From Trebouxia sp. TZW2008 (Eukaryota > Chlorophyta > Trebouxiophyceae > Trebouxiales > Trebouxiaceae): a stretch of DNA of 58,752 nucleotides. This document shows, in pieces, positions 31,001 through 41,305 of this stretch. Every line of letters starts with the position of its first letter. Position 1 is the stretch's first letter. The position numbers were made by a program, and so were the translations under genes. The stretch lies in the NCBI GenBank assembly GCA_002118135.1, contig BDIU01000260.1:1-58752 (forward strand), in the 5' to 3' direction. The notes beneath the pieces were generated by a model. That model was not told the origin of the DNA, made no database searches, and saw only the letters and a list, made by a program, of their open reading frames with translations.

Positions 31001-34000
31001 AAAGCAGCAGTTTGAAGAGTTTACGCCTGAGGTGAAAACGCGTGACTGAGCATTGCCTTTGCACCCCTGACATGAACTCTGCAAGCACTTGCTGACTTTT
31101 TGCTCTATCAGAAAATTTACTGCTGCTGAAAACACGTAGCAAGCAACGCACACGCTGCTACCACGATGTTTGTGAAGTGCTTTATTGAACACTGCAGGAT
31201 CGCTTGATGTTGCTCAGCACCTCATGTTTCGCAAGCAACTTTGTATCCAGCAGCAAAGCTGCTCTGCCAAGCAAAAAAGCAAGCAGGACATTGCAGTATT
31301 AGTGCCAGAGAAGAAAATGCGTGTCTGAGCAATGCCTTTACACCCCTGGCATGAACTCTGCAAGCACCTGCCAGCTCTCCTCTCTGCCAAAACGACACAT
31401 TGCTGCGGGAAACATTGCAAGCAACTTGCACACTGCTGTTGTGACATGCACAAAGTGTCCAGTCAAACTTTGCATAATAGCTCTGAGGTTGCTCAGGATC
31501 ATCAACCTGAAATGCTACTTGCAATTACCTCAGCGCAGTTCATGTCATCGGACAGGTCAGCAAAAGCCATTTCAGGCTCAATCATCCAGAACTCTGCCAG
31601 GTGGCGGGATGTGTTGCTGTTCTCAGCCCTGAATGTCGGCCCTGCAAAACAGGTAAATCATCCTGTCACAAGCTTTCCACAAGATAAACCTGGCACAGGG
31701 GTAGAGACACTTCTGAAAGATGTGATTGGTCATTTTTACAGCAAGGTGGTTTTGAGTTGTGTGCATTGCATTGTTACATGACTGTCAATCCTGGATGCTC
31801 AGAACTAGCTTTGGTCATCTGCAAAGCAAGTTTGGCAAGCATTGATTTCCATAATGCTACGGCCTGCTGATGTGCTTCAGGAGTCAATCCTTTGCAACAC
31901 TGCAATGCTAAGCCAACAACTCAACGTATGATGAATGAGCGCTCAAGCGCAAGCGGTAAATCCCAACCAAAAGGTCAGCACCTACCAAATGTGTAGACAT
32001 CAGACATAGCTGTGGCATAGATCTCCGCATTGAGCTGGCCAGACACCGTCAAGAACGTTGGCTTGCCAAAGAAGTCCAGTCCATAGTCTGTCAGCCCCTG
32101 CTGCGTTTTCACTAGACCTTTGGAGTGGCTAGCCCGTTCTTCTAGTGCTGCTAGATCTGCTTTCAGCTGCACAAGTTGCTGCAAGGCCGCTTGCTCCTGC
32201 ACGACAAAGATATGGTCCCATAAACATGTGAAATTTTCATAGTAAGATTATCCTTGGCACCGGCAGAAAGATGACACGGTGTTTTCATCAGACTGTTGGA
32301 GTGGGTAGTCAGCTCTTGTAGTGCTGCAAGATATGCCTTCAGCTGCACTAGTTGCTGCAAGGTTGCTCGCTCCTGCGCATTGGGAGAATTGTTGCTTGTA
32401 GCAGTCAACAACTGATGGTGAGGCTATCCTGAGCATATTGTCAGTGCTTGACAACGTGGCTTGACCAGACCTTTTGGAGTGGCTAGCACGCTCATCACTG
32501 CTGCTCTACTGACTTGCTGCAGCTTTTTCAGCTTCAAGGCTACTTGCTTGTGCACAGGAAAAAACATGTTCGCGATGACAAGCACAATCTGTACATGCGT
32601 CAAAAGCACATGTTGCTTCTAGAGCCGTCTTGATGCCCTAGGACTTCACATAACAAGTAAGCTGGACTCGGTAGCTATTCCCACAGCTCAACCGTGTTCA
32701 GGAGGTCAAGCAAATCCAAGACTTGTTTCAAGTCTTTTCCTTGTGCAAATGTCCTGCCATAGGCTAGGTCACGCATGGCTTGTAAGCGGCTGAAATGCCA
32801 TGACCTATGGGCCTGTACTGCTGCCAATCTTTGCTGCATCTATACAAACTCATACACCGAGGTCCTTCAGCTGCTAGCACACCATGCTTGGCTGCTATAC
32901 ATCAAGGGCCTGCTGCATTGTTGGCACATGTGTGGATTCTCTGCCGCATGCCTTATGCCCTCAAAGGCTAGAACAGAATCTGCACTGGCCCTTCAAGCTG
33001 GTGTATTCAGCAACTAAGCTCAACCGGCATTGAGGAACCTTGCATCAGCAGGGCAGTGAGTCACAATTGATCAAGATACGTGTGCACAAGTCATGCCTGA
33101 GACAAGCATGTGCACCTCATCATCCTGCTGGTCAAACAGGCCTCATAGCTTTCAAACGCCAGAAAGCGGTTTGCACCAATGCTGCGGGTGCGCTTTTCAG
33201 CAGTTTTAAATAGCAACTCAGCCAAATTTTGTGTCAGCTTGTGGCATCAGAGATCTCATGCAGACATCATCTAATCATTCCAAGCATTTCTTTGCACAAA
33301 CTCCTGAATGCAAAGCGTTGCTGACTGGATCTAAATGGCAGTGTCCGCATGACAATCTTCAATGCAACCTGTTGGCTGGTTCATGGGTGGCAGCCCCTCC
33401 AGCAGCTTCATGGCAGGATCCAAATGACTAAGGCACAAATGGATGACTGATGGGGCATGAACTGCAGGTGGGCACCTGATGTCACCTGTGCCTTGGAATC
33501 TGCATCACCAGCAACTGCCTTGGCAGCTTCCTTGGCTGCTCTTAATACACTGCCTTGATTGGACACCTGCTGCTGCAACTGCTGTAGCTGCTGCTCTGAA
33601 ACCACACCTGAAGCAAGGGCTTTGTCGTAGCGACTCAACAGCGTGGTCACCTGTCAGGAAAAAAAGACAATGAGCAGGGCAAGCAGCAATACAATGAGGG
33701 CACAGCCAACAACTGACAATGCTGTAAACTGTTTCAACATGACACAGGAGTAAGACAAGCATATTCACACCCCACGGTGGCAACACAAATCTTGTTCTGC
33801 ATGCTTCATCGTATCATGGCAGTAGGTGCCCAGATCACATTTGCTTGCAACTATGACAACTGCACCAAGGTGGAGAGGCAGAAAGCAATTGTCTACTGTG
33901 AGTGCTGGTTCTTTCTGGTTTGATCCTCCATGTGTGTTTTTCTTTCTCCACCTGCCATTCAAAACTATCAAAAATTCGATTAATTTTGCACGTACTTGAA

Positions 34001-35856
34001 ACATTTCACCAGCTCCCTCGCAGTCTGAGGCAGACAGTATTGGTGTGTGGATATACTGAAAGCCAGATTCCCTGAAGAACTGATGAGTGGCAAATGCCAG
34101 GGCACTTCGCACGCGTGTAACAGCCCCCAGTGTGTTGGTGCGAGGCCTCAGGTGGGCAATACTGCGCAAGTACTCCAGGGTGTGTTTCTTCTTTTGCAGT
34201 GGGTAAGTATCCTGGTTGCAATCTCCAATGAGATAGACTGCCGTGGCTTTGAGCTCAACCTGCGTATCAATGTAATCTTTCAAACTTTGTTTTGCAAACG
34301 TGACAGCAGCAAAGCATCAGCAATCAAAGCCTACCACCCAACAAAGAGGTACGAAGGGATGGTCAGGGACGCTCAACTTGCGGCCTGGAAGGAGCAATGC
34401 ATGACCAGATAATGCCTTGCACACAAGGTAGTGATACAAAGGAACGGTCAGAGCATCTTTTGGTTGTCGCCTGGGAGTCTTCAAGAAAGCGATGCATGAA
34501 CAGACAATGCCTTGCACCCAACACAATGATGCAAAGAGGGGGCACCTTCTGATTGCGGTCTGGTGAGTCCACAAGCTGCTTATGCATCACTGGTTTTGTC
34601 AAGCCTTGTTTCATGCACAAAAATGGAGCACAGGAGGAGTCAAGAATGCCTGTGAATGCAGGTGCATATACGGGGTGTCAGGGCACCTTCTGATTGCGGC
34701 CTGGGGACTCCACAAGCTGCCCTTGAACTCTGACAGCTGCACCTGTGTTGATGCTGCCCTTCTCAAGAAGTTCATAGCCGGACACCTCAGGCTGCACCAC
34801 CACTTGCAAGCCTGACAGGGTTGTGCCATCATTCACCTGCATCAGTGCAGCAGCATTCACGCTGACGGCTTTCCAGCCCACTATTGCATATACAATAGCC
34901 TAACCCGCTGCCATGTTTGTGAAGGAAGCCTGGCAGTCAAGCAAAATGGGAGTGGAGCAGTCACTGTTTCTGGTGTCTTTTCAGGTAGACACTCACAACA
35001 TCACCTGGATTACTGCCTGTGCATTATCGCTCGTGACCAACAGCGGCAGCGCAACAGACAGCACAGACAGCTTCACTACAGTCTCAGCTGCAGACACCCT
35101 CAGATCCACTCGACTCACCAGCTGAGGCGTACATTCGCTCGCGATTTGCGTCACAGGGCGCAAATGAGCAGTCACTGTATGCACAGAGCTTGCACAATGC
35201 CTTACCTCTATGAAGGAGAAGGTTTTCTGGTTCCTTGCTGTGCGGACCCAACCCCGGATATCATAGGTGGTCCCTACATTGCTAACCCCTTTGTCTGGTC
35301 CGCCCTAGTGATCACAGCAAAGACTTTGTGCTTGGACTGCAACTTGAACACACAGATAGGAGGCATGAATACGGAGCAAGAGCGCTAAAGCTTGAGTGCA
35401 TGCAAGCAAGCATGAAGTCGGATTTTGAGGTACCTTGACATCTTTTATGCTGGTCCTCCGGGTGTACTTTGGTGTTGCTCCGTTGTTTGTTGGCGCTGCC
35501 GTGGACGGGTCGGCAGCTGTGGTAGATATGCAGCGCGCACCCTTGCTGACATATTTTGGAGCTGGTCGGACTGTCAAGCTCTGCTTGCGGAACTCGAAGG
35601 AGTCACGGTGTGGACCAAACCCGCAAGTGCTTGACTTAGCAGCGAAAGTGCGCTGCGCGGAGCTGAACCCGCGGCAATGAGGCAAAGTCAAGCGAGGCTG
35701 CTGAGGGACGATGCAACAAGCACGACCGTGTACAGTGTCAGCAAGACGCATGCGAAGCGATGCGCGAGCAGCAATGCACGGCGGGAGCGAGCAGGCGGCA
35801 GAGATGCGCGATGCTGCTCTGGATTGGGCGCGATACAGCGAGCCGATCACTGACAT
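25048..35856 (-). CDS. NARS: Asparaginyl-tRNA synthetase with organellar-type leader
   Basis: Eleven exons (35856-35434, 35304-35206, 34836-34687, 34259-33996, 33650-33486, 32196-31986, 31641-31529, 27576-27475, 26545-26354, 25689-25579, 25245-25048) join without a phase error into 675 codons plus stop. The first about 110 residues are Arg/Ser/Ala-rich, as in a plastid or mitochondrial transit peptide. An OB-fold tRNA-anticodon domain follows ([20 protein letters not shown]). Then come class II motif 1 ([19 protein letters not shown]), motif 2 ([16 protein letters not shown]) and motif 3 ([12 protein letters not shown]). [14 protein letters not shown] is typical of AsnRS rather than AspRS. 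The Gln-rich insertion in exons 5 and 6 resembles the linker of plant AsnRS. The enzyme charges tRNA-Asn with Asn using ATP. Introns are unusually long and contain decayed copies of exons 3, 6, 8, 9 and 10 and a 280-bp array. It is divergent from thioredoxin m. Confidence 0.95.
25377..25448 (-). repeat. Echo of AsnRS exon 10 (donor side)
   Basis: A direct copy of the last 24 codons of exon 10 lies in intron 10 and still ends in CCA/gtgagt. It reads [14 protein letters not shown] where the exon has [14 protein letters not shown]. About five of seven codon differences are synonymous. No acceptor in the right phase precedes it. Confidence 0.9.
25997..26147. mobile_element. MITE with terminal inverted repeats
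   Basis: The left end tacagtacactcttgttgt and the reverse complement of the right end tacagtaaactcttgttgt match over about 19 bases. The interior repeats the word 'aatgtaaggaca'. A related element lies at 50317-50490 and a diverged one at 20757. TA at both ends fits a Tc1/mariner or pogo-like TA target site. It lies in AsnRS intron 9. Confidence 0.8.
26202..26270 (-). repeat. Echo of AsnRS exon 9 (donor side)
   Basis: A direct copy of the last 23 codons of exon 9 ends in AAG/gtgggt. It reads [21 protein letters not shown] count eight synonymous and two conservative codon changes (Thr to Ser, Glu to Asp), no stop and no frameshift. Confidence 0.92.
26580..26997 (-). repeat. Three echoes of AsnRS exon 9 (acceptor side)
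   Basis: Copies at about 26580-26671, 26743-26836 and 26906-26997 repeat the first about 30 codons of exon 9. The first two carry a usable-looking tgcag acceptor. Copy 1 is open ([20 protein letters not shown]). Copy 2 has a stop in place of Gln in ELLQ. Copy 3 lacks the AG acceptor and a codon. Divergence increases with distance from the working exon at 26545. Confidence 0.92.
27612..27699 (-). repeat. Echo of AsnRS exon 8
   Basis: A diverged direct copy directly upstream (in gene sense) of exon 8. It keeps the pattern [15 protein letters not shown] where the exon has [15 protein letters not shown]. The acceptor reads gcaag instead of gcag, and the second half is decayed. Confidence 0.8.
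28512..31500. repeat. About ten-copy 280-bp tandem array in AsnRS intron 7
   Basis: The word aactctgcaagcacctgcc (with variants) recurs at 28793, 29076, 29358, 29641, 29922, 30200, 30477, 30792, 31076 and 31354. Spacing is 277-284 bases except one step of 315. Units also share catgattgccc.gatgttgctc and agcagtgctgctctgcc. The array begins immediately after exon 7. In gene sense each unit contains GCAGAGTTCATG next to a diverged stretch resembling the LAEFW region of exon 7, so it may be an old exon 7 echo that expanded. Confidence 0.9.
32279..32560 (-). repeat. Two echoes of AsnRS exon 6 (acceptor side)
   Basis: Copy 1 (32279-32372) repeats gcgcag/GAGCGAGC and reads [17 protein letters not shown] where the exon has [17 protein letters not shown]. 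Copy 2 (about 32455-32560) is more decayed but keeps a GLVK end. Both lie in intron 5 upstream of the working exon at 32196. Confidence 0.88.
34330..34580 (-). repeat. Echoes of the AsnRS exon 3 donor end
   Basis: A copy at 34546-34580 repeats the last codons of exon 3 ([11 protein letters not shown]) with the donor gtgccc. Two or three more decayed units of about 85-95 bases follow down to about 34330, sharing caaggcatt.tctg.tcatgcat and ctttgt.tcac. Confidence 0.78.
34985..35170. repeat. Dispersed 185-bp repeat, copy 1
   Basis: Nearly identical, in the same plus-strand orientation, to 52150-52336. Shared words include actgcctgtgcattatcgct, cggcagcgcaacagacag and cagctgaggcgtacat. It lies in AsnRS intron 2. 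No terminal inverted repeat or ORF is seen, so a SINE-like or unclassified element is likely. Confidence 0.88.
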
Positions 35857-36172
35857 GCGCGGACACTCAGCGCAAGATCAGCATTAGCCTGGGCATCGCG
35901 AAGCCAAAGTCAGAGCCCCAGTCAGAGCCCCGGCACAATTTGACCAAAGCGAGTTACGGTTACGATTAACCCCTCGTCATGCATATCTTTATTAGCGCCT
36001 CAAGATGGGGGTGGCAAGGCTCAGAATCAGGAAAGCCACGGCCCAACACGCTTCGCGCGGCGATTGCTGTCAGTACTCACGCCGGCACAGCAGCAAAGCT
36101 TCGCAATAATCGAGTAGCAAAAGAAAAGCGCGCCGCGCAGTTCGAGTCGGGACTTGCCGGAAGACTTGGGCA
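35857..36172. promoter_or_regulatory. Divergent promoter of AsnRS and thioredoxin m
   Basis: 316 GC-rich bases between the two ATGs (35856 minus, 36173 plus). Both encode proteins with organelle-type leaders, so a shared bidirectional promoter is plausible. No TATA box is evident. Confidence 0.5.
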
Positions 36173-36883
36173 ATGGCAACCATGACAGCCCAGATGGTGC
36201 CCACAACGCCGCACTGCCGGGTTTCTCAGAGAGCTGCAAATGCACCTTCAAATGTCAGAGCTTTCGCCCAGCCACTGCAAAGACCAGCTCGTTCCGTTGC
36301 ACGACCTGCTCTTCGTTCAAGGTCTCGACCAGCCGTGAAGACGTTTGCTCAGAACACAGAAACAGCAGCAGGTACAGCTTGGTCAGCTGAGTGCGTTTGT
36401 CATGATCTCTTATACTTTAATTTCATCTCGTTTTTCGGCGCACAGCCGGCCACTGTCAGTGTCAGAAAAGTGATCTTGCCTGCAGCCGGTCCCGTGACAG
36501 ATTCGACTTTTGAGGAGTTGGTCTTGAAGAGTCCTGTACCTGTTCTGGTAGATTTTTGGGCGCCATGGTGCGGTCCTTGCAGAATGATAGCTCCCCTGGT
36601 GGATGAGCTAGCTGTGGCTTTTGGAGACAAAATCAAAGCGGTATGCCAAAACCACACTTTGCTTTCTGCTCTGGCCTTACTCTTTGACAGGTTCATGCAT
36701 CATTCTCGTGTGACTCTGCAGTACAAGCTGAACACAGATGAGAGCCCAGGAGTTGCAACAGAGTACGGCATCAGAAGCATACCCACAGTCATGGTATTTA
36801 AGGATGGTCAGAAGATGGACACTGTCATTGGAGCAGTCCCTTACTCAACACTAGCACAGACATTGGAGAAGTACACAGACTGA
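36173..36883 (+). CDS. Thioredoxin m-type, plastid-targeted
   Basis: The leader of about 70 residues is rich in Ala, Arg, Ser and Pro with no acidic residues near the start ([20 protein letters not shown]), as in chloroplast transit peptides. The mature domain has [18 protein letters not shown], the active site WCGPC and the cis-Pro loop RSIPTVMVF. Intron 2 (36641-36721) is clear: GCG/gtatgc to tgcag/TAC. A first intron probably ends at 36445 (cgcacag/CCG), but its donor is uncertain (gtttgt at 36395 keeps the frame). Both introns are multiples of three without stops, so the unspliced frame is also open (236 codons). The spliced protein would be about 190 residues. Thioredoxin m reduces Calvin-cycle and other stromal target disulfides using ferredoxin-thioredoxin reductase. 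Confidence 0.93.
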   Translation: MATMTAQMVPTTPHCRVSQRAANAPSNVRAFAQPLQRPARSVARPALRSRSRPAVKTFAQNTETAAGTAWSAECVCHDLLYFNFISFFGAQPATVSVRKVILPAAGPVTDSTFEELVLKSPVPVLVDFWAPWCGPCRMIAPLVDELAVAFGDKIKAVCQNHTLLSALALLFDRFMHHSRVTLQYKLNTDESPGVATEYGIRSIPTVMVFKDGQKMDTVIGAVPYSTLAQTLEKYTD

Positions 36884-37662
36884 GCAGAATGTGACTGAGC
36901 TTGCTTGTGCAAACTTTGGCTCAAGCAGATCATACGCTCCTCAAGTGAGACTGCAAGCCAGCAGACTTGTTGCTTTGTTTGACTGATCTGTACGCATAAG
37001 CTAGTGTTTGTTGTGACTCAGACTAGTTTCGCAGTAAAGACCCAACCTGCAGGATTTGGTGTAGGGTGTAATAAGCTATGTATAACATTCTGCAATTATC
37101 CAACCTTGCTTGACCTCTGCAAGCAAAGTTGCCCTGCTGTGGTGGCTGTTATGGCAACAGTGCATCTATGATCTGTGATGCTCTAACACTGTCACTGTGC
37201 CCCTTGCATGCAGCCTGCGGATGTCTGCTCTCCTGCTTGTACTTGATCATGAGAATGAGACAGGTATGCATCATTGCTTGCTGAGACCCTGGCGGTCGAA
37301 GTGAATGCAAGGAATGGGGTACAAATGTTGGAGCTAAGCGAAATTCGATGACTTCAACGGTCCTGTTGATCCGCCTCATGGACTTGCTGTCGGCACAAAG
37401 ACCGCGGGTGGCATCATCCTGCTGTGACTGCAAGCCTTTTGACCGTCTCATTCAAACACTGCTGGTGATGAATAAAATGGACAAGCTTCCAAGAACATGA
37501 GCATGTACTATGGTGATGCTCAGGCCTGTACCAATCTCACTCAACCATAACTTGTTGCTCCTTGTTGTGCAGAGGACCCTGATGATCAATGGGCCTTGCA
37601 GCTGACATGTATGTTGCCATTGTATGAGTTAGTGCATGCCACTGAAGGCTGGAGACTCGACG
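36884..37662. other. 3' region of thioredoxin and of EMC8, no other gene seen
   Basis: About 780 bases between convergent stops. It contains the thioredoxin 3' UTR with TGTAA. A minus-strand open frame at 37149-37451 has no start or splice partner and is probably 3' sequence of the EMC8 gene. Confidence 0.4.
37067..37071 (+). terminator. Candidate polyadenylation signal TGTAA of thioredoxin m
   Basis: TGTAA lies 184 bases after the stop codon in an AT-richer stretch (gggtgtaataagc). Confidence 0.45.
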
Positions 37663-38627
37663 CTAGCTGAGCAGTGCTTGATTTCGCCAGTCCCTGCAGG
37701 TATAGGTAGAGGTGGTCATGCACGACAGCAGGAACATGAGGGCTTAAAACATATAGAAACGTAATGAGTTGGCACATGCAAGCATGTTGACTGACCTGCT
37801 CAGATCGTTGAGGTGATCATCAAAATCGCTAAGCTGTCTGTGACGCCCTTGACCGCACATTTCATGAAACACATCAAGGACAGATGCGCTGTCATACTTT
37901 AACTTGCTGCTGTCTGCAGATGCTTTGTTCCAGCTGCGACCTGAATCTTCCTTGACATAGAGCTGCAGAACAATGGCGAAAGTGAACAAGCCAAATACAT
38001 GCATCGAGAAAGTCAGTGACGAGCTTGACCTGCATTGCTTACGAACCTGTAGAAACTGTCCAGATTTGCTTTTCAAGCTGCTGGCCAGCTTTGGGCTATT
38101 AAGCTGCATCACAGCAGCAGATATCAGCTTCGCATCTCTTGAGGCAGAACAGCTGATGCATCGCATTTGCTGCATGCAGGAGCAACCACAGGCTCACCAG
38201 CAATGCACACGCCAGTGTATTGTTTGACTGTAGCTTGTCAGCAATCTTTTGAGCTGAAGAGCCTAGGTCTGTGTCATTGAATCTTTCATTTGCATGGTAG
38301 TAACCCACAAGCTCCAGCTGTTGCTGCTTGGCATATGAGGTCACCTGCAAACATGCCCGGGGTAAGAAAGCTTGCGTTACATACAGCTGACACATGTCTG
38401 TTGCCTGCTTGCCTATGAGAGCTCACCTGGATCAGTGCACTCTCCAAAGCTGGTGCTAAGGTGAGGAAAGCGTGCAGTAGGGGGATTGCGTCTATGATTT
38501 CTACTGTCTTCTTGTCTGAGGAACTTTTGCCGAGCAAGACGCCGTTCACAGAAGCAGCAGGGTATTTGGCTGAGTGTAGCAGGAGTTTTAAGAGAGCGTT
38601 CTGGTCACAGGTGTACGCTGCGCTCAT
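37663..38627 (-). CDS. EMC8: ER membrane protein complex subunit 8/9
   Basis: Exons 38627-38427, 38344-38198, 37962-37796 and 37693-37663 join to 181 codons plus stop. It follows the EMC8/9 (UPF0172) pattern: LLHSAKYPAASVNGVLLG, DAIPLLH, PALESALIQ, ELVGYYHANERF, IADKL, then the end DFDDHLNDLSRDWRN. These proteins have a catalytically dead MPN-type fold and form part of the cytosolic cap of the EMC, which inserts multi-pass and tail-anchored proteins into the ER membrane. The length is slightly below the plant homologues. An in-frame ATG 33 codons upstream is possible, but the family normally starts close to the chosen one. The last coding exon is only 31 bases. Confidence 0.88.
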
Positions 38628-39799
38628 CTGATCTTGGGTATCGACCTCGGCAGAACGACGACTGACTTGACCAGCGGCGCGATGTGTCAATGACGCATCA
38701 GATTTCAAGTCAAGTAGGCCTAGCACGCAGATATCTTTCAGCTGGACGGAGCTTTCTGCACGTCATGTGCACTCGCTACGTACATCGAGAAGAAGAAGCA
38801 CATGCAGGTACCCCAATGTGTGTGTGCAAGTATGCATGAAGCCTGGGTGTATGCAAGCATTCCAGCGCTTGTGGCACAGACTCAAGCGGAGGTAGCTGAC
38901 ACGACATGCAAAAATAATTGCCTCGCTTGCTACATGAAGTGCGCAGCGGCTGCACCAGACATCATATCTTGTGGTTATGGCACTTGCTGCAGATTTACCT
39001 GGTTACATGCACACAAAGTCTGCTAAGGGACACCTTCACGTCAAAGACTTCACTGAAGCAAGTGGCTACCCAAAAACCTGCTGTCACTCTCACTTCTGCG
39101 CAAACATCAAATATCGATCAAGTCCCCAAGAGGCTCTGCCTTACAAGCACATGAAAAGTGCATCTCCCTCAGCTAAACCGGTGCAATCCAATTGATTCTG
39201 CTGCCTGCAAACTGTTATAACCCACGTGTACAAGACTATCGTCACACAGCGATACGACAGCTGCTCTCCTGCATAACCCTCTATAGAACAAGTAAAGCGC
39301 TCACTCAAATCAATCTGACCACAGCTGGCTTCTGACTGCCACTATCCTTCTTCTTTTTGCCAGATGGCGGCATGCCTTTTGACCAGTTCCCTTGCAGATA
39401 TCTGTAAGGATCAGTCAAGCCAGCAGGATGTCCACTGTACCCAATGCTGCTGTGTAGGTTGCTGCCACCTGCTCGCTGGTTTGCACCAGCACTTGAACCT
39501 TGCTGTGCGCTGTGAGCTGCGCTCAGGTTTGGCTCTGAGTGCTCTGAGGAGGCATTGCTGAGTGAGCTGAAACTCCTCTGCGCGAGGAATGAACAGGAAG
39601 GCTTAGGGTCTAAAGACTGAGAACTTGTAACGTGATGCAGACTGTACATGTAGCTTACATTCTGCTGAAGTCATGCATGCACCACGCCAAACCAGCCAAT
39701 GCAGCTTTGGCATATCACCACATCATGCTGTAGCAGCTGGAGCATATCAGCAGGCGACATTTGCCTTGAATCCTACAGAACAAGTGGTCGGTGTGCTAA
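38628..39799. other. Region between EMC8 and the bZIP gene; possible extra 3' exon
   Basis: About 1.2 kb. A minus-strand open frame at 39305-39649 encodes a Ser/Gly/Gln-rich stretch (SFSSLSNASSEHSEPNLS) and ends in SGKKKKDSGSQKPAVVRLI. Its composition resembles the bZIP protein, so it may be an alternative last exon of that gene. I could not fix a splice junction. Confidence 0.35.
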
Positions 39800-40618
39800 T
39801 CATATCAGGTCATCAAGGTCTAGGGCATTGCTTCTTGATGGAGCAGGGCGATCAGATTCACAACACCAGTTGCTTGGCAAGAGGTCTGCAAAAGGTGAAG
39901 CCATCTTCCAAAGCCTGAAGGTTGGGTCTGTATTCCCCTGTTGCTGCACGAGTCCCTTATCAGGTGTAATGTTGATGACATTTGCTCTGCTGACCTTGCT
40001 CACAGGGCCCAAGTTACATCAACTGCTGCTGTTTTGTTGGTTGCAGCACACCTCAGGGCTAGTGCATGGGATGCAGAAAGCGAGACTATGCAGCTGGTTT
40101 AGGTGACATTGTCAAGGACAAAGCAACTTGTGCAATTACAAACAGCTGTCATGTCAAGCATATAAGTGTGGACGGAATTGGTTGAACTGCAACGACACTG
40201 TCAGTGTAGTGGACAGAATGCAGCAGAGGTTTGACTCACATAAATATTGTCAGATAGTGGTTGGTCTGAGAGGTGATCAGTACTGCCGCTGTTATGCCTG
40301 GACATGTCACCGCTGCTCTTCTGCTTTGGCAGGGCAACTTGGTGCTGCCCCTCCCCTGCACCAACAGCCCCGTCCCAGGACTCCCTCTGTAACCCAGGCT
40401 GGTTTTGCTGATAGTACTGGGCAAACGACTGCCCTTGTGACCAAGATTGGGATGGGAATGGACCCAAGGACCTGCCCTCCAGTTGTGCTTGAGCCTCGCT
40501 CTGCTGCGATATGATGCGTGGAACCATGCCAGGTTGCGATTGTCCTGTGCAGTGCTTGTGCAACTGCCTGAGCGCGTCTTTTGCAGCAGCAGCTTGTTCT
40601 GAGCCACCACTATGTGCA

Positions 40619-40650
<32 letters not shown>

Positions 40651-41263
40651 AGCATTGAACAGCTCACGTCTCTGCAGGATCGCTCTTTGCGCTGGCTGCA
40701 GTAGTGATTGACTTCTGTATCTGAGCTCCTGCTGATCAGTCAGATTTGGCTGTTGATATTGGGCGCCATCATAGCTGCTGCGCCGCTGTGTGTACGCAGA
40801 TGGGTTGTTGCTCTCAGATTGCCGGTAGAAGTCTTGAAAGTCAGGCAAACCTTGGCTGTTCAGTATGTTCGGCCTGCCCTCATCAAGGCTCTTATGCTGA
40901 CGCAGGAATGATGGTTGACTTGGCTCTGCGTGCTGCTGAGAGGGGTATCCTTGCTGTGCAGCAAACAAGGGTGGACTGCCACGCTGATGACCGCCATCTG
41001 TGTATGTCAGCTGTGGTGACTGTTGGCTGTCGACGCTTTCTTGACTATTGTGTCTGACATGGCGAGCAGGACTGCAGTGATGGGTCTGCATGGATGCTTG
41101 CTGGCTGTCATACCCAGAGTGCTGCTGAGCATGCTGAGTCCTTAGCTGTTGTGCCTGAGCAGATGCTTGCACCTGATCTACTGAGGACAACGTACCAAAG
41201 CCGTGCTGTCTTTGCTGTTGAGACCGGTCATGTGAGTCAGTACCTTGCTGTACAGCCCACTGT

Positions 41264-41305
<42 letters not shown>

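Noticed and set aside
28465..31632. Many ORFs of about 100 codons on both strands
   Set aside because: They repeat with the 280-bp period and are by-products of the array.
34985..35125. Plus-strand ORF over the 185-bp repeat as a gene
   Set aside because: The sequence is repeated in another intron and has no coding signature in either copy.
36173..36883. Thioredoxin as an intronless 236-residue protein
   Set aside because: The residues from 36641 to 36721 interrupt the thioredoxin fold and are bounded by gtatgc and tgcag, so an intron is far more likely.
37149..37451. Minus-strand 100-codon ORF after EMC8
   Set aside because: EMC8 ends normally at 37663. The ORF has no splice partner and no recognised domain.
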